Shown here piece by piece: positions 34,612-42,268 of a stretch of DNA of 43,431 nucleotides. The position numbers and the translations under genes were made by a program. Source of the stretch: Lachnospiraceae bacterium (lineage in GTDB: Bacteria > Bacillota > Clostridia > Lachnospirales > Lachnospiraceae); contig SFNX01000006.1 in assembly GCA_004552595.1 (NCBI GenBank), forward strand, positions 1 through 43,431, in the 5' to 3' direction. Below the pieces are notes generated by a model that did no database searches, was not told the DNA's origin, and worked only from the letters and a program-made list of their open reading frames with translations. Position 1 is the first letter of the stretch. Each line of letters begins with the position of its first letter.

Positions 34612-35472
34612 TTAACCTTTGTTCAACTCAATTAAAATCAATTCTGCCTTATTATTTACCCTTATCGGAACTGTGTGACTTCCTATTCCTCTGCTTAATA
34701 CCATATTGGAGGCATTTTGTGTAAACAACCCTCCGTCATACTTAGGAAAAAGCTTAAGTGCAGGAGATATCACCCCGCCAAGCAGTGGCAGCCTTATTAT
34801 TCCACCATGGACATGTCCCGAAAGGACAAGATCTGCACCCCAATCAGAATATGTTTTAAAATGCTCCGGGTTATGTGCAATAAGAATATTATATGTATCC
34901 TTATTAATATCACCAAGCTTATCCTTAATATAGCCGATTGGTAATGTTTTTGTAATAACCTTTTGATAAAAACGGTGTTCTATATTTATGCCATAAATTG
35001 TTATGCCAAGCTCATTAAGAATAATCTTATCATTGTCAATTATTGGTGCATTTATCTTCTTAAGGCTCTCAGTAAGTCTTTCGTATTCGCCCTCAGGAAA
35101 CTTTTCAGGTCTTCTCTTAAGACGTTCCTCATGATTACCCATACCGTAGTATACAGGGTATAAATCAGCCAGTCTTTTAATAAATGCAAGTGTATCCGAA
35201 TAATCGCTCCACTTTTCCATACACGATGTAATCATGTCACCGCCAAACACAATAAAGTCAGGCTCTAATCTTACTATATCGTTAAAAAGTGTTTCATTCT
35301 TATCTCCGTACTGCCTGTTGTGAAGATCAGATAAAAATACAAATTTTACTTTGTCCCGCTTAAGTCTTTTGTCGCTGAATGAATAATTTACAATATGATA
35401 GCCTGTACTTTCCTTATATACATATAAAGAAAGCAGGACAATTAATATAATTATTAGAAAAATATATATCAT
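34612..35472 (-). CDS. Membrane-anchored metallophosphoesterase, YkuE-like
   Basis: An N-terminal hydrophobic helix (1-19) precedes a calcineurin-like phosphoesterase domain with all metal motifs: LSDLHNRQYG, FVFGGDMI, GMGNHEERL, LIAHNPEHF and LSGHVHGG. The 286-residue length fits the family. The substrate is unknown; relatives act on UDP-sugars or phospholipid-related compounds. It is the first gene of the unit with scpA and scpB and has its own promoter. Confidence 0.9.
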   Translation of the reverse strand: MIYIFLIIILIVLLSLYVYKESTGYHIVNYSFSDKRLKRDKVKFVFLSDLHNRQYGDKNETLFNDIVRLEPDFIVFGGDMITSCMEKWSDYSDTLAFIKRLADLYPVYYGMGNHEERLKRRPEKFPEGEYERLTESLKKINAPIIDNDKIILNELGITIYGINIEHRFYQKVITKTLPIGYIKDKLGDINKDTYNILIAHNPEHFKTYSDWGADLVLSGHVHGGIIRLPLLGGVISPALKLFPKYDGGLFTQNASNMVLSRGIGSHTVPIRVNNKAELILIELNKG

Positions 35473-35505
35473 TTTAACCTACAATCTTAATCTAACGTCC
35501 TGCGT

Positions 35506-35534
35506 ATCTTATCATAAATTGATAAGTTTCTCAA
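35506..35534 (-). promoter_or_regulatory. Promoter of the phosphoesterase-scpA-scpB unit
   Basis: TTGAGA (35529-35534), a 17-base spacer and TAAGAT (35506-35511) read toward the phosphoesterase gene. The predicted start is near 35499. Confidence 0.6.
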
Positions 35535-35635
35535 TTTTCTCTTTTTTATCAGAAGGATAAAATCCTATCGCAACGGATATAGACAGATATTACTCCGAGG
35601 ATTTATATAAATTTTTCTATATCTAAAACGTAAAA

Positions 35636-35658
35636 AACTCCGGTAAAATACCGGAGTT
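35636..35658 (-). terminator. Terminator of rpsU
   Basis: The stem AACTCCGGTA / TACCGGAGTT with a 3-base loop is followed on the minus strand by TTTTTT. It lies 13 bp after the rpsU stop. Confidence 0.92.
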
Positions 35659-35671
35659 AATTTCAATTAAA

Positions 35672-35845
35672 TTAGTATTTGCGCTTACGAGCTGCCTCAG
35701 ACTTTTTCTTACGTCTTACGCTTGGCTTCTCATAGTGCTCTCTCTTACGAATCTCCTGCTGGATTCCAGCCTTAGCGCAGTTTCTCTTAAAACGGCGAAG
35801 AGCTGAATCAAGAGTTTCATTCTCTTTTACTATAACGTTTGACAT
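35672..35845 (-). CDS. rpsU: 30S ribosomal protein S21
   Basis: This 57-residue basic protein was translated by eye. It begins MSNVIVKENETLDSALRRFK and ends in a Lys/Arg-rich tail SEAARKRKY, matching bacterial S21, which helps the 30S subunit during initiation. GGGAGGT is 7 bp before the ATG. A near-perfect promoter and a strong terminator make it a monocistronic gene. Confidence 0.97.
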   Translation of the reverse strand: MSNVIVKENETLDSALRRFKRNCAKAGIQQEIRKREHYEKPSVRRKKKSEAARKRKY

Positions 35846-35924
35846 CTTCTTACCTCCCCTCGAGTCTTAAATTTGCCTGTGTAGACATCGACCTTAGGGC
35901 TTGCAAAATGCAAGTTCAAATTGC

Positions 35925-35971
35925 ATTATATACAAATGCGCTCAATTAGTCAACGAAAAAAACGTTTTTTT
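35925..35971 (-). promoter_or_regulatory. Strong promoter of rpsU with upstream A/T tract
   Basis: TTGACT (35948-35953), a 17-base spacer and a perfect TATAAT (35925-35930) lie upstream of rpsU. A 16-bp palindrome of A7-CG-T7 (35956-35971) sits just before the -35, like an UP element. The leader also forms a short hairpin, CTTGCA / TGCAAG, at 35900-35914. Confidence 0.8.
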
Positions 35972-35991
35972 ACATAAATATTGCATATTTT

Positions 35992-36750
35992 TTACTTTAG
36001 CATATGCACTGTAGACTGTCCGTCTTTTTTGATGATTAAATCAATATTTTCGATGGATGAAGCCGTTCCCTTTGATACTTCAAAAACCAAAACTGCATCA
36101 ACCATAGCATACCCTTCTATACTTTCATTAAATGAGCTCAAATCATTTAATAATATAGTCTTACTTGCGTTTACTCTCTCTTTACCATTAATTAATAATC
36201 TGAATATCGAATCAGAGTTAAGAATGTCGCATGTCTTTAAAGCATCACTGTCATTCGTAATTCCGAAGTTAAGGACAAGTAATTCCATGTCATTTTGTGC
36301 CTGCATCGAAAAGACGAGGTCTTCTGACTCTTCTTCAGGATAAATATCATGAGTCTCAAAAGACTTATAAATTATCTCAAATCCTTCAAGTCCTATTGCC
36401 TCTGCAATTGATAGATCAGAATACTCAATGTCATTGCCTTCTTTAATCTCATTAGCTGTTAAATCTTCACTATAATCAGGCTGATTTACATCCGTTCCCT
36501 CTTTAACTTGCTCATTATCGGCTGTAGGCATTTTAGCCTCTTGAATTTCAACAAGCTCAATACTGTCTTCTTCATTGGAATTATGAAGTGAACCCTGATA
36601 GTTCTTATCATACTTAAGTAAAAGTCCTGCCGCATATTCAGAGATCACCTTCTGCTCGTCTTCAGTCAGTTCTACTGATGGCATAAGGCTACATGCTGAA
36701 AGTGATGCCATAACTATTATACTTGTTAATACAGTTAAAATCTTCTTCAT
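35992..36750 (-). CDS. Lipoprotein of unknown function
   Basis: This protein has a type II signal peptide with lipobox SLSAC (Cys about 20 from the ATG at 36750), then an acidic extracytoplasmic domain of about 230 residues rich in Glu/Asp, with no recognised motif. An upstream TTG (36771) would lengthen the signal and is less likely. It begins one base after the sensor kinase stop, so it is probably co-translated with it. It may modulate the kinase's sensing domain or be its target, but this is context only. Confidence 0.7.
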   Translation of the reverse strand: MKKILTVLTSIIVMASLSACSLMPSVELTEDEQKVISEYAAGLLLKYDKNYQGSLHNSNEEDSIELVEIQEAKMPTADNEQVKEGTDVNQPDYSEDLTANEIKEGNDIEYSDLSIAEAIGLEGFEIIYKSFETHDIYPEEESEDLVFSMQAQNDMELLVLNFGITNDSDALKTCDILNSDSIFRLLINGKERVNASKTILLNDLSSFNESIEGYAMVDAVLVFEVSKGTASSIENIDLIIKKDGQSTVHMLK

Positions 36751-36751
36751 A

Positions 36752-38071
36752 CTATTTAGAGTCAACCTCAAACCAAAACTCTACTCCATCTGTACAGTTT
36801 ATCACACCATACTTCTGATTTAAAGCATCCATTGAAGCTTTTACTATTGAAAGTCCAACTCCGCTTCCGCCATACTCCCTTGTATGAGCTTTATCGACCT
36901 TATAAAATTTGTCCCAGATTCTAGGAAGTGACTCTGAAGGGATCTGCTTACCGGTATTGAAAACGCTTACTCTTACCTTCTTGTCTTTTTCTTTTTCTAT
37001 CCTGACTCTGATGATTTTATCAAAATCAACATGATTAAGAGCATTTGTAAAATAGTTATTAAATACCTGCTCAACCTTAAGTTCATCAGAGCTTACATAT
37101 ACCGGTTCAAGCGGCTCATATTCAAGCTTAATGCCATTCTGTTTCATTACCATATCATATGTTGTAATACAGTTATTAATCAGCTCTGCTATGTCAAAGT
37201 CTTCAATTGTATTGTTATCAGCTCCAAACTCAAGTTCATTAAGATCTAATAGGTTTCTTACAAGCTTATTCATTTTCTTTGTTTCATCAACAATGACATC
37301 ACAGTAAAAATCCCTGCTCTCCTTATCATCATTAACACAGTCCTGAAGACCTTCCGCATATCCCTGAATAAGTGCTATTGGAGTCTTAAGCTCGTGAGAA
37401 ACATTACTTAAAAACTCTTTTCTCATTTCATCGATTTCATTTCGTTTTTTAAGTTCAAGCTCAAGCTCAGAGTTTTTAGATATTATTTTTGCGACTATCT
37501 TACATAGGAAATAGCTAATAAGTACTGCAATAATTCCAATATATGCAAAAAATGTATTCGCAACCTTTGCACTGTTATTAATTCCTGACATTGCAGATCT
37601 GATAAATATCGGATAGCCTTCGGATAGCACTCCCCAAAGCTCAATATATTCCGATTCCAATGTGTAATTATTTGAAATCTGAACTGTGTATTTATCAGTC
37701 TTTTCGAATACCTTTGGAGGGGTATTTGATTTGGCGCCTTTATCAAAAAAATAGTTAAGAAGTCGTTCTGTTTCAACATTTTCATCGATAACATTAGCTT
37801 CCAATACGTTCATATACTGGTCAAGTACAAGGATGTCACAGTTAAATGTTGAAGTATTTGTTTCAAAAATAGTTTTAAATTCTTCCGACTCAACCCCATA
37901 CTCAGAAGCAGCTATATCAAGCTGTTCATACATATTTTTAATGCTATTAATTTTCTTTGAGGCATAATTTCTCGAAAGAAGCAATGCGCCGGCGCACCAG
38001 CTAAAAAAAATTATGCCTGTAACAAGCAACGAAAATATAATTGCAGATTTCTTTTCAACAGACTTATTCAT
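36752..38071 (-). CDS. Sensor histidine kinase
   Basis: The 439-residue kinase has a first membrane helix (about 12-30), an extracellular sensing domain (about 31-165) and a second helix (about 168-192). A HisKA domain follows with the H-box SNVSHELKTPIALIQGYAEG. The HATPase domain has NYFTNALNHV and GGSGVGLSIV. GGAGA lies 6 bp before the ATG. Its natural partner, an OmpR-type regulator, is broken and lies 1.6 kb upstream, with a chemoreceptor gene in between. Confidence 0.92.
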   Translation of the reverse strand: MNKSVEKKSAIIFSLLVTGIIFFSWCAGALLLSRNYASKKINSIKNMYEQLDIAASEYGVESEEFKTIFETNTSTFNCDILVLDQYMNVLEANVIDENVETERLLNYFFDKGAKSNTPPKVFEKTDKYTVQISNNYTLESEYIELWGVLSEGYPIFIRSAMSGINNSAKVANTFFAYIGIIAVLISYFLCKIVAKIISKNSELELELKKRNEIDEMRKEFLSNVSHELKTPIALIQGYAEGLQDCVNDDKESRDFYCDVIVDETKKMNKLVRNLLDLNELEFGADNNTIEDFDIAELINNCITTYDMVMKQNGIKLEYEPLEPVYVSSDELKVEQVFNNYFTNALNHVDFDKIIRVRIEKEKDKKVRVSVFNTGKQIPSESLPRIWDKFYKVDKAHTREYGGSGVGLSIVKASMDALNQKYGVINCTDGVEFWFEVDSK

Positions 38072-38085
38072 GTCATTCTCCGGAT

Positions 38086-38099
38086 GTTACTCTTCAAAC
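38086..38099. repeat. Near-direct repeat copy 1 flanking the chemoreceptor gene
   Basis: GTTACTCTTCAAAC here matches GTTACACTTCAAAC at 39706-39719 at 13 of 14 positions in the same orientation. This copy lies just upstream of the kinase start. The other copy covers the end of the regulator gene. Confidence 0.6.
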
Positions 38100-38100
38100 A

Positions 38101-38135
38101 GAAACGCCCCTTGACCTTAGTTCAAAGGGCGTTTC
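38101..38135 (-). terminator. Terminator of the chemoreceptor gene
   Basis: A long stem with arms GAAACGCCC / GGGCGTTTC, extended by TTGA / TCAA with one mismatch, lies 10 bp after the chemoreceptor stop. The T-run after it is short and interrupted, so termination may be partial. Confidence 0.65.
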
Positions 38136-38145
38136 ATTATCTCTA

Positions 38146-39561
38146 TCAGTGTTCTGAACTTGATGCAGGAACCATTTCCTTAAATTTAGAAAGAAGATCT
38201 ATTAACTTAACGGACTTTGCTTCAGTTGACAGGAACAAGTCATGTGCCTTGTCGTACTCTTCATTAAATACGGCCTTTAAGATATCTGCTCCACTTTGAT
38301 GTAAAGCCCTGTGATCAGTTCCAATAGTCTTCCATAACTCCTTAAGCTCAGGAATTGGAGGCTCAATTGAATTGTAGAAATGACCAAAATGACATTTATT
38401 TCCATCTAACTGAAAGGCCACTATTTCCTTTGACTCTACTATGGATTTAAGACGTGCAACCCAACCCTTATGAGCAGCAATCGCTGCGTCAAGATATGAA
38501 TATAATTCGTCCTGATTCAATGCATAGAACGGATCTTCTGACATCTTACCCATATGCTTTAGGAGATTATCCACATCAGCTTCTATACTCTCAAGAGGCT
38601 TTAATGCATCTGCAGAGTCCTTTCCTATGCTGTTAAGTGTAGCTGCATCTTCTTTTAAGAGTTCGCAAGACTCTTTTATCTCTGATGAGCGAGCCTCTAT
38701 CTCTGCCATCGAGCTAGAAATCTCTTCGCTCACTGCTGCAAGATTACTTATACTATCTGTAATCGCGGCCACATGTTTTTCGTTTTCTTCATTAATCTTC
38801 CATACATCTACTACTTTATCATTAACAGTCTTAAGTGCAGCTATTGCCTGATTAACGCTCTCTGCACTCTTATTTGATGCGGCACGAACTCCCTCTACAA
38901 ATTCACTCATGTTTGTGGTAAGAGCCTTGGTTTCATCCGCTAGTGAACGAATCTCATCAGCAACTACCGCAAAGCCTTTACCAGCTTCACCAGCTCTTGC
39001 CGCCTCTATTGAAGCATTGAGTGAAAGCAAATTAGTCTGTGAAGAAATAGCATTGATTTCATCGATAACCTTGGTCATCTCACCAATAACATCCGCTAGG
39101 TTCTCCATATCAGAACTCATTGTCTCAGAAGCCACTATTGTATCGCTTGATAACTGACGTATATCTGTAAGCTCTTTCTGCCCAGCATCTATTTTCTCCA
39201 GTACATTTGTAGATGCCTCAGACACCTCAATAATAGTATTAGTCAAATCTTCATGACGACCTGCTACCACACCAGAAACCTCAGCAGCATCTGAAGCCGC
39301 CTGAAAAATTCCAATACTTGATTCTTCGACAGATTCGGCAATCTTCAATAGTTGATCCACACAAAACTTAATCTCAAGATCTAATGCACTAATTCTCGCA
39401 ACAGCATTAACATTTAAATCATAGACCGTTGCAAATGCATCTCGTCCTGCTTGTAAACGTGTATGTATATTATCTAATTCCTGATTTATTGCACCATAAT
39501 TCGCATCCTTAAAATTTGACAAATCAGTAATTGCAACATTAGTATTTTTTAATCTACCCAT
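38146..39561 (-). CDS. Soluble chemoreceptor with C-terminal CZB zinc-binding domain
   Basis: With the ATG at 39561 (GGAGGG upstream) the protein has 471 residues and no membrane segment. The central coiled-coil signalling domain contains the MCP tip motif SSQTNLLSLNASIEAARAGE and the segment GKGFAVVADEIRSLADET. The C-terminal about 110 residues are a CZB domain, with likely zinc ligands His364, Cys390 (KCHFGHF), His417 and His421 (DHRALH). CZB receptors sense zinc or oxidants. The gene has its own promoter and terminator and splits a two-component operon. Confidence 0.92.
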   Translation of the reverse strand: MGRLKNTNVAITDLSNFKDANYGAINQELDNIHTRLQAGRDAFATVYDLNVNAVARISALDLEIKFCVDQLLKIAESVEESSIGIFQAASDAAEVSGVVAGRHEDLTNTIIEVSEASTNVLEKIDAGQKELTDIRQLSSDTIVASETMSSDMENLADVIGEMTKVIDEINAISSQTNLLSLNASIEAARAGEAGKGFAVVADEIRSLADETKALTTNMSEFVEGVRAASNKSAESVNQAIAALKTVNDKVVDVWKINEENEKHVAAITDSISNLAAVSEEISSSMAEIEARSSEIKESCELLKEDAATLNSIGKDSADALKPLESIEADVDNLLKHMGKMSEDPFYALNQDELYSYLDAAIAAHKGWVARLKSIVESKEIVAFQLDGNKCHFGHFYNSIEPPIPELKELWKTIGTDHRALHQSGADILKAVFNEEYDKAHDLFLSTEAKSVKLIDLLSKFKEMVPASSSEH

Positions 39562-39596
39562 TTTGCCCTCCAAAATCGTACAACTTCCCTTTCTAA

Positions 39597-39624
39597 AGAA
39601 TATCATGAATACTTCAATTGTCAA
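39597..39624 (-). promoter_or_regulatory. Promoter of the chemoreceptor gene
   Basis: TTGACA (39619-39624), a 16-base spacer and TATTCT (39597-39602) read toward the chemoreceptor gene. The predicted leader is about 30 nt and includes GGAGGG. Confidence 0.55.
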
Positions 39625-39705
39625 CTGTTATATACATAAACACCCTTGTCATTGGCTGTATCCTTCCCGCTACTAGGGCAGATTAGGGACTCCCCCCTTC
39701 TCTCC

Positions 39706-39719
39706 GTTACACTTCAAAC
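39706..39719. repeat. Near-direct repeat copy 2 flanking the chemoreceptor gene
   Basis: GTTACACTTCAAAC spans the last codons and stop of the regulator's DNA-binding part. It matches the copy at 38086-38099 except for one base. The adjoining CTCCG is also shared, with a 3-base offset. Confidence 0.6.
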
Positions 39720-40319
39720 TTATAGCCCATACCCCATATTGTCTTAATATAATCGCCTTTATCTTTCATTTTGGCTCTTAACTTCTTAACATGTGTATCA
39801 ATTGTTCTTGCATCTCCAAAATAATCATAATTCCAAACATTGTTAAGAATCTTCTCTCGTGAAAGTGCAATTGATTTATTTTCCATGAAATACTGTAAAA
39901 GTTCAAATTCCTTAAAGCTTAATTCAATCCTTATCATCTGCTTCAAGAATATTACTTCTTCTAAGCAATGCTTCTACTCTTGCAACTAAGATCTTTGGGC
40001 TGAAAGGTTTTGTAATATATTCATCCGCACCTTTGTCAAATCCTTGCAGTTCATCATATTCAGTACTTTTTGCTGTAAGCATTATGACAGGAATCTTAGA
40101 TGACATTCGTATTTCCTTAAGTACCTGGTATCCATTCATTTTAGGCATCATAACATCAAGGATAATAAGCGCAATATCCTTATTAGAATAAAACATCTCT
40201 ATTGCTTCTTCTCCGTCAGATGCCTCAACAACTTCAAAATCACGCTTTACAAGGAAATCCTTTACCAGTTTTCTCATTCTGCTTTCATCGTCAACTACAA
40301 GAATTTTAATTTTTTCCAT
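39707..40319 (-). pseudogene. OmpR/PhoB-family response regulator, disrupted between its two domains
   Basis: The first frame (40319 to a TGA at 39924-39926) encodes an intact receiver with Asp10/Asp11, phospho-acceptor Asp55 (LDVMMPKMNG) and the switch Lys in ITKPF. The second frame, shifted by +1, encodes the winged-helix part from ELSFKEFELLQYF to WGMGYKFEV (stop at 39707). The normal linker and first beta strands (roughly 15-20 residues) are missing at the junction, so a small deletion with frame change is the simplest reading. Two separate short proteins, or a sequence error, remain possible. Its kinase gene is intact 1.6 kb downstream. Confidence 0.8.
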
Positions 40320-40353
40320 ATCATCGCCTCATTTATTGAATCAAATACAAATT

Positions 40354-40369
40354 TACAGTCTGATACAGT
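40354..40369. promoter_or_regulatory. Tandem TACAGT repeat upstream of the regulator gene
   Basis: Two TACAGT hexamers (40354-40359 and 40364-40369) are spaced by one helical turn, the layout used by OmpR/PhoB-type regulators. It may be an autoregulatory site; no clear promoter boxes were found next to it. Confidence 0.3.
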
Positions 40370-40410
40370 AACAATACTTCATATTTATGTTTTATCTGTG
40401 AAAAATAAAA

Positions 40411-40427
40411 ACTCCGAGCTACGGAGT
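40411..40427 (-). terminator. Terminator overlapping the end of the 181-residue protein gene
   Basis: The stem ACTCCG / CGGAGT with a 5-base loop is followed by TTTTTATTTTTC on the minus strand. The TAG stop codon of the upstream gene lies in the loop. Confidence 0.8.
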
Positions 40428-40964
40428 AATTCCAAGCTCGGATTCTTTTTCTCTTACTGCATTCTCTCTCTGTGTAAGTTCCTGTTCCCATTCGGAATAC
40501 TCATTTAAAACTGCAGTCTTATAATTAAGCATATTTGGATTGTCTGCTTTTATTGCAACAACAAACATTGCGGCAATAAGAATAATCAGTATGATATTTA
40601 ATATAACAGAATAACTGAAAGGTTTTTTATAGCTTTTTTCAGTAACATTAAGCGATTCATATCTTTTATTCTGTTTAATGAAAAGTGCATCGGAAATTGA
40701 ATATCTGATTGGGATATCAGCTACTTCTTCATTATTTATTGACGGATTCTTAATCAAGTATTCCCTTATAGTTTTAAGGAAATCAATTCCTACAGGAGTT
40801 GTAAATATTCCACTTGTAATACTTTTATTATAAACAAGCAAAATAGACTTCGGATCGTCTTCATTAAGCTTCTCCGAAATGTAATTTACTCTCTGCAGCT
40901 CTTCCTTAGCCATCAAAGCATCTTCATCAGTTGAAAAACGATAGCCGTCAATTATGCGTTCCAT
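40419..40964 (-). CDS. Single-pass membrane protein of unknown function
   Basis: I do not recognise this 181-residue protein. It has a hydrophilic N-terminal region (1-125) beginning MERIIDGYRFSTDEDALMA. One membrane helix follows (about 128-148, VILNIILIILIAAMFVVAI) and a short Glu-rich tail that may form a coiled coil. It follows the 119-residue gene by 4 bp, so the two are probably co-transcribed after tmRNA. Confidence 0.7.
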   Translation of the reverse strand: MERIIDGYRFSTDEDALMAKEELQRVNYISEKLNEDDPKSILLVYNKSITSGIFTTPVGIDFLKTIREYLIKNPSINNEEVADIPIRYSISDALFIKQNKRYESLNVTEKSYKKPFSYSVILNIILIILIAAMFVVAIKADNPNMLNYKTAVLNEYSEWEQELTQRENAVREKESELGITP

Positions 40965-40968
40965 AAAG

Positions 40969-41328
40969 TTAGCCTAAAAATGTAACTGAACCCTTTTTAT
41001 CAACCCGCACTTTAAGAATTACTTTCTTGTCAGCATAGAAAAGAATAGATGCCTCGCCCTTTTCAAAGCTAATTCTTGCAAGAACATCCATATCGCTGAA
41101 TCTATCAAAGTAATCCTCACCAAGCTTTTTCATCTTTTCAAGAATTTTCTCTTCTCTTGCATACTGCTTATTCAAAGATAAATCTTTGTAGTTCAAAAAT
41201 AATCTTTTCTCAAGTATTGCATTGTCACACTTGCATGATGCAAAGTAACTGCCTACCATCATATAAATGATATAGGCGTCTGCCTTAAGAGAATCAGGTT
41301 TTGAATTCGATGTGTATAAAGCTGCCAT
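40969..41328 (-). CDS. Small protein of unknown function
   Basis: The 119-residue protein has no signal peptide and no recognised motif apart from a CKC pair (about residues 33-35). Its C-terminal half looks like a small beta-rich fold. TTAGGAGGG lies before the ATG, a strong ribosome binding site. It sits between tmRNA and the membrane protein gene. Confidence 0.65.
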   Translation of the reverse strand: MAALYTSNSKPDSLKADAYIIYMMVGSYFASCKCDNAILEKRLFLNYKDLSLNKQYAREEKILEKMKKLGEDYFDRFSDMDVLARISFEKGEASILFYADKKVILKVRVDKKGSVTFLG

Positions 41329-41416
41329 ACAGCCCTCCTAATATCATATTTTGCACGCATCACCTATTTTCTCACTAAATGAAACGTATTTCAAGTGGCA
41401 AGGTATGCCGCATTCG

Positions 41417-41754
41417 TGGACCTGGTGGGAGTCGAACCCACGTCCGAAAGCCCATCCACTCTCCTTCTACGAGCGTAGTTTGTTAAGATTAATTCCCTCA
41501 ACCGTCTTTAACAAACAAAAGAAACGGCTTTAGTAGCTTCATAATACGCCCACAGACTCAAAGCTTTGTCTATGTCGTTTCCTACAAGGTCGAGGCCCCG
41601 GCCCTGATGTGTAGGTGCATCAGGCGGAACCAGCTGCAATTAGGCAGCTACTGCTAAATTTCTATTAGCGTTTATATTTAATTTTGCCATTTAACGCATT
41701 GCATGCGGCTCGCTTCTAAAGCTTCAAAACCCCCGTCGAAACCTGTACAGGCCC
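41417..41754 (-). ncRNA. ssrA: Transfer-messenger RNA (tmRNA)
   Basis: The 5' end GGGCCTG pairs perfectly (one G-U) with CAGGTCC at the 3' end to form the acceptor stem. The T-arm GTGGGTTCGACTCCCAC is also present. The tag reading frame (41640-41687) starts at a GCA and encodes AKLNINANRNLAVAA, ending with TAA. The 3' CCA is not encoded (the next bases read CGA). It begins 14 bp after smpB, its protein partner in ribosome rescue. Confidence 0.95.
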
Positions 41755-41768
41755 TTAATCCTATTGAC

Positions 41769-42233
41769 TTATAGGTTTTTAACTTTAAACTCTCTTTCAA
41801 GTTCTCTACGCTGGTCCTTCTTAGCAATAGATTCTCTCTTGTCATAGAGTTTTTTACCTTTTGCAAGTCCTATCTCGATTTTACATTTGCCGTCTTTAAG
41901 ATATACCTGCAATGGCATTATAGTATAACCCTTTTCAGATGATTTTCCAAGCAGCTTTTCAATTTCATATTTATGAAGAAGAAGCTTCCTTGTTCTTAAA
42001 GGATCTTTATTAAAAATGTTGCCCATCTCATAAGGAGAAATATTCATCCCGATAATATAGGCTTCACCTTTATCAATTTCAACATAGGACTCTTTGATGC
42101 TTACCTTTCCCATTCTGACTGATTTAATTTCGGTTCCGAAAAGTGAAATCCCTGCTTCAAATTTATCCTCAATAAAGAAGTCATGATATGCTTTTTTATT
42201 ATTCGCTATTAGCTTAATACTTTCCTTACTCAT
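41769..42233 (-). CDS. smpB: SsrA-binding protein SmpB
   Basis: SmpB binds tmRNA and helps rescue stalled ribosomes. The ATG at 42233 gives 154 residues, the usual length; an upstream in-frame TTG at 42266 would add 11. Family segments IANNKKAYHDFFIEDKFEAGI, LFGTEIKSVRMGKVS and the basic tail KLYDKRESIAKKDQRRELER are present. A short stem-loop (41760-41775) covers its stop codon just before the tmRNA. Confidence 0.96.
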   Translation of the reverse strand: MSKESIKLIANNKKAYHDFFIEDKFEAGISLFGTEIKSVRMGKVSIKESYVEIDKGEAYIIGMNISPYEMGNIFNKDPLRTRKLLLHKYEIEKLLGKSSEKGYTIMPLQVYLKDGKCKIEIGLAKGKKLYDKRESIAKKDQRRELEREFKVKNL

Positions 42234-42268
42234 AACATTATGTAAACCATTCCGAATAATTGACAATA

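Noticed and set aside
38086..39719. Transposon ends around the chemoreceptor gene
   Set aside because: I compared the sequence just inside the two 14-bp repeats and found no terminal inverted repeats and no transposase or integrase gene; only the near-direct repeats remain.
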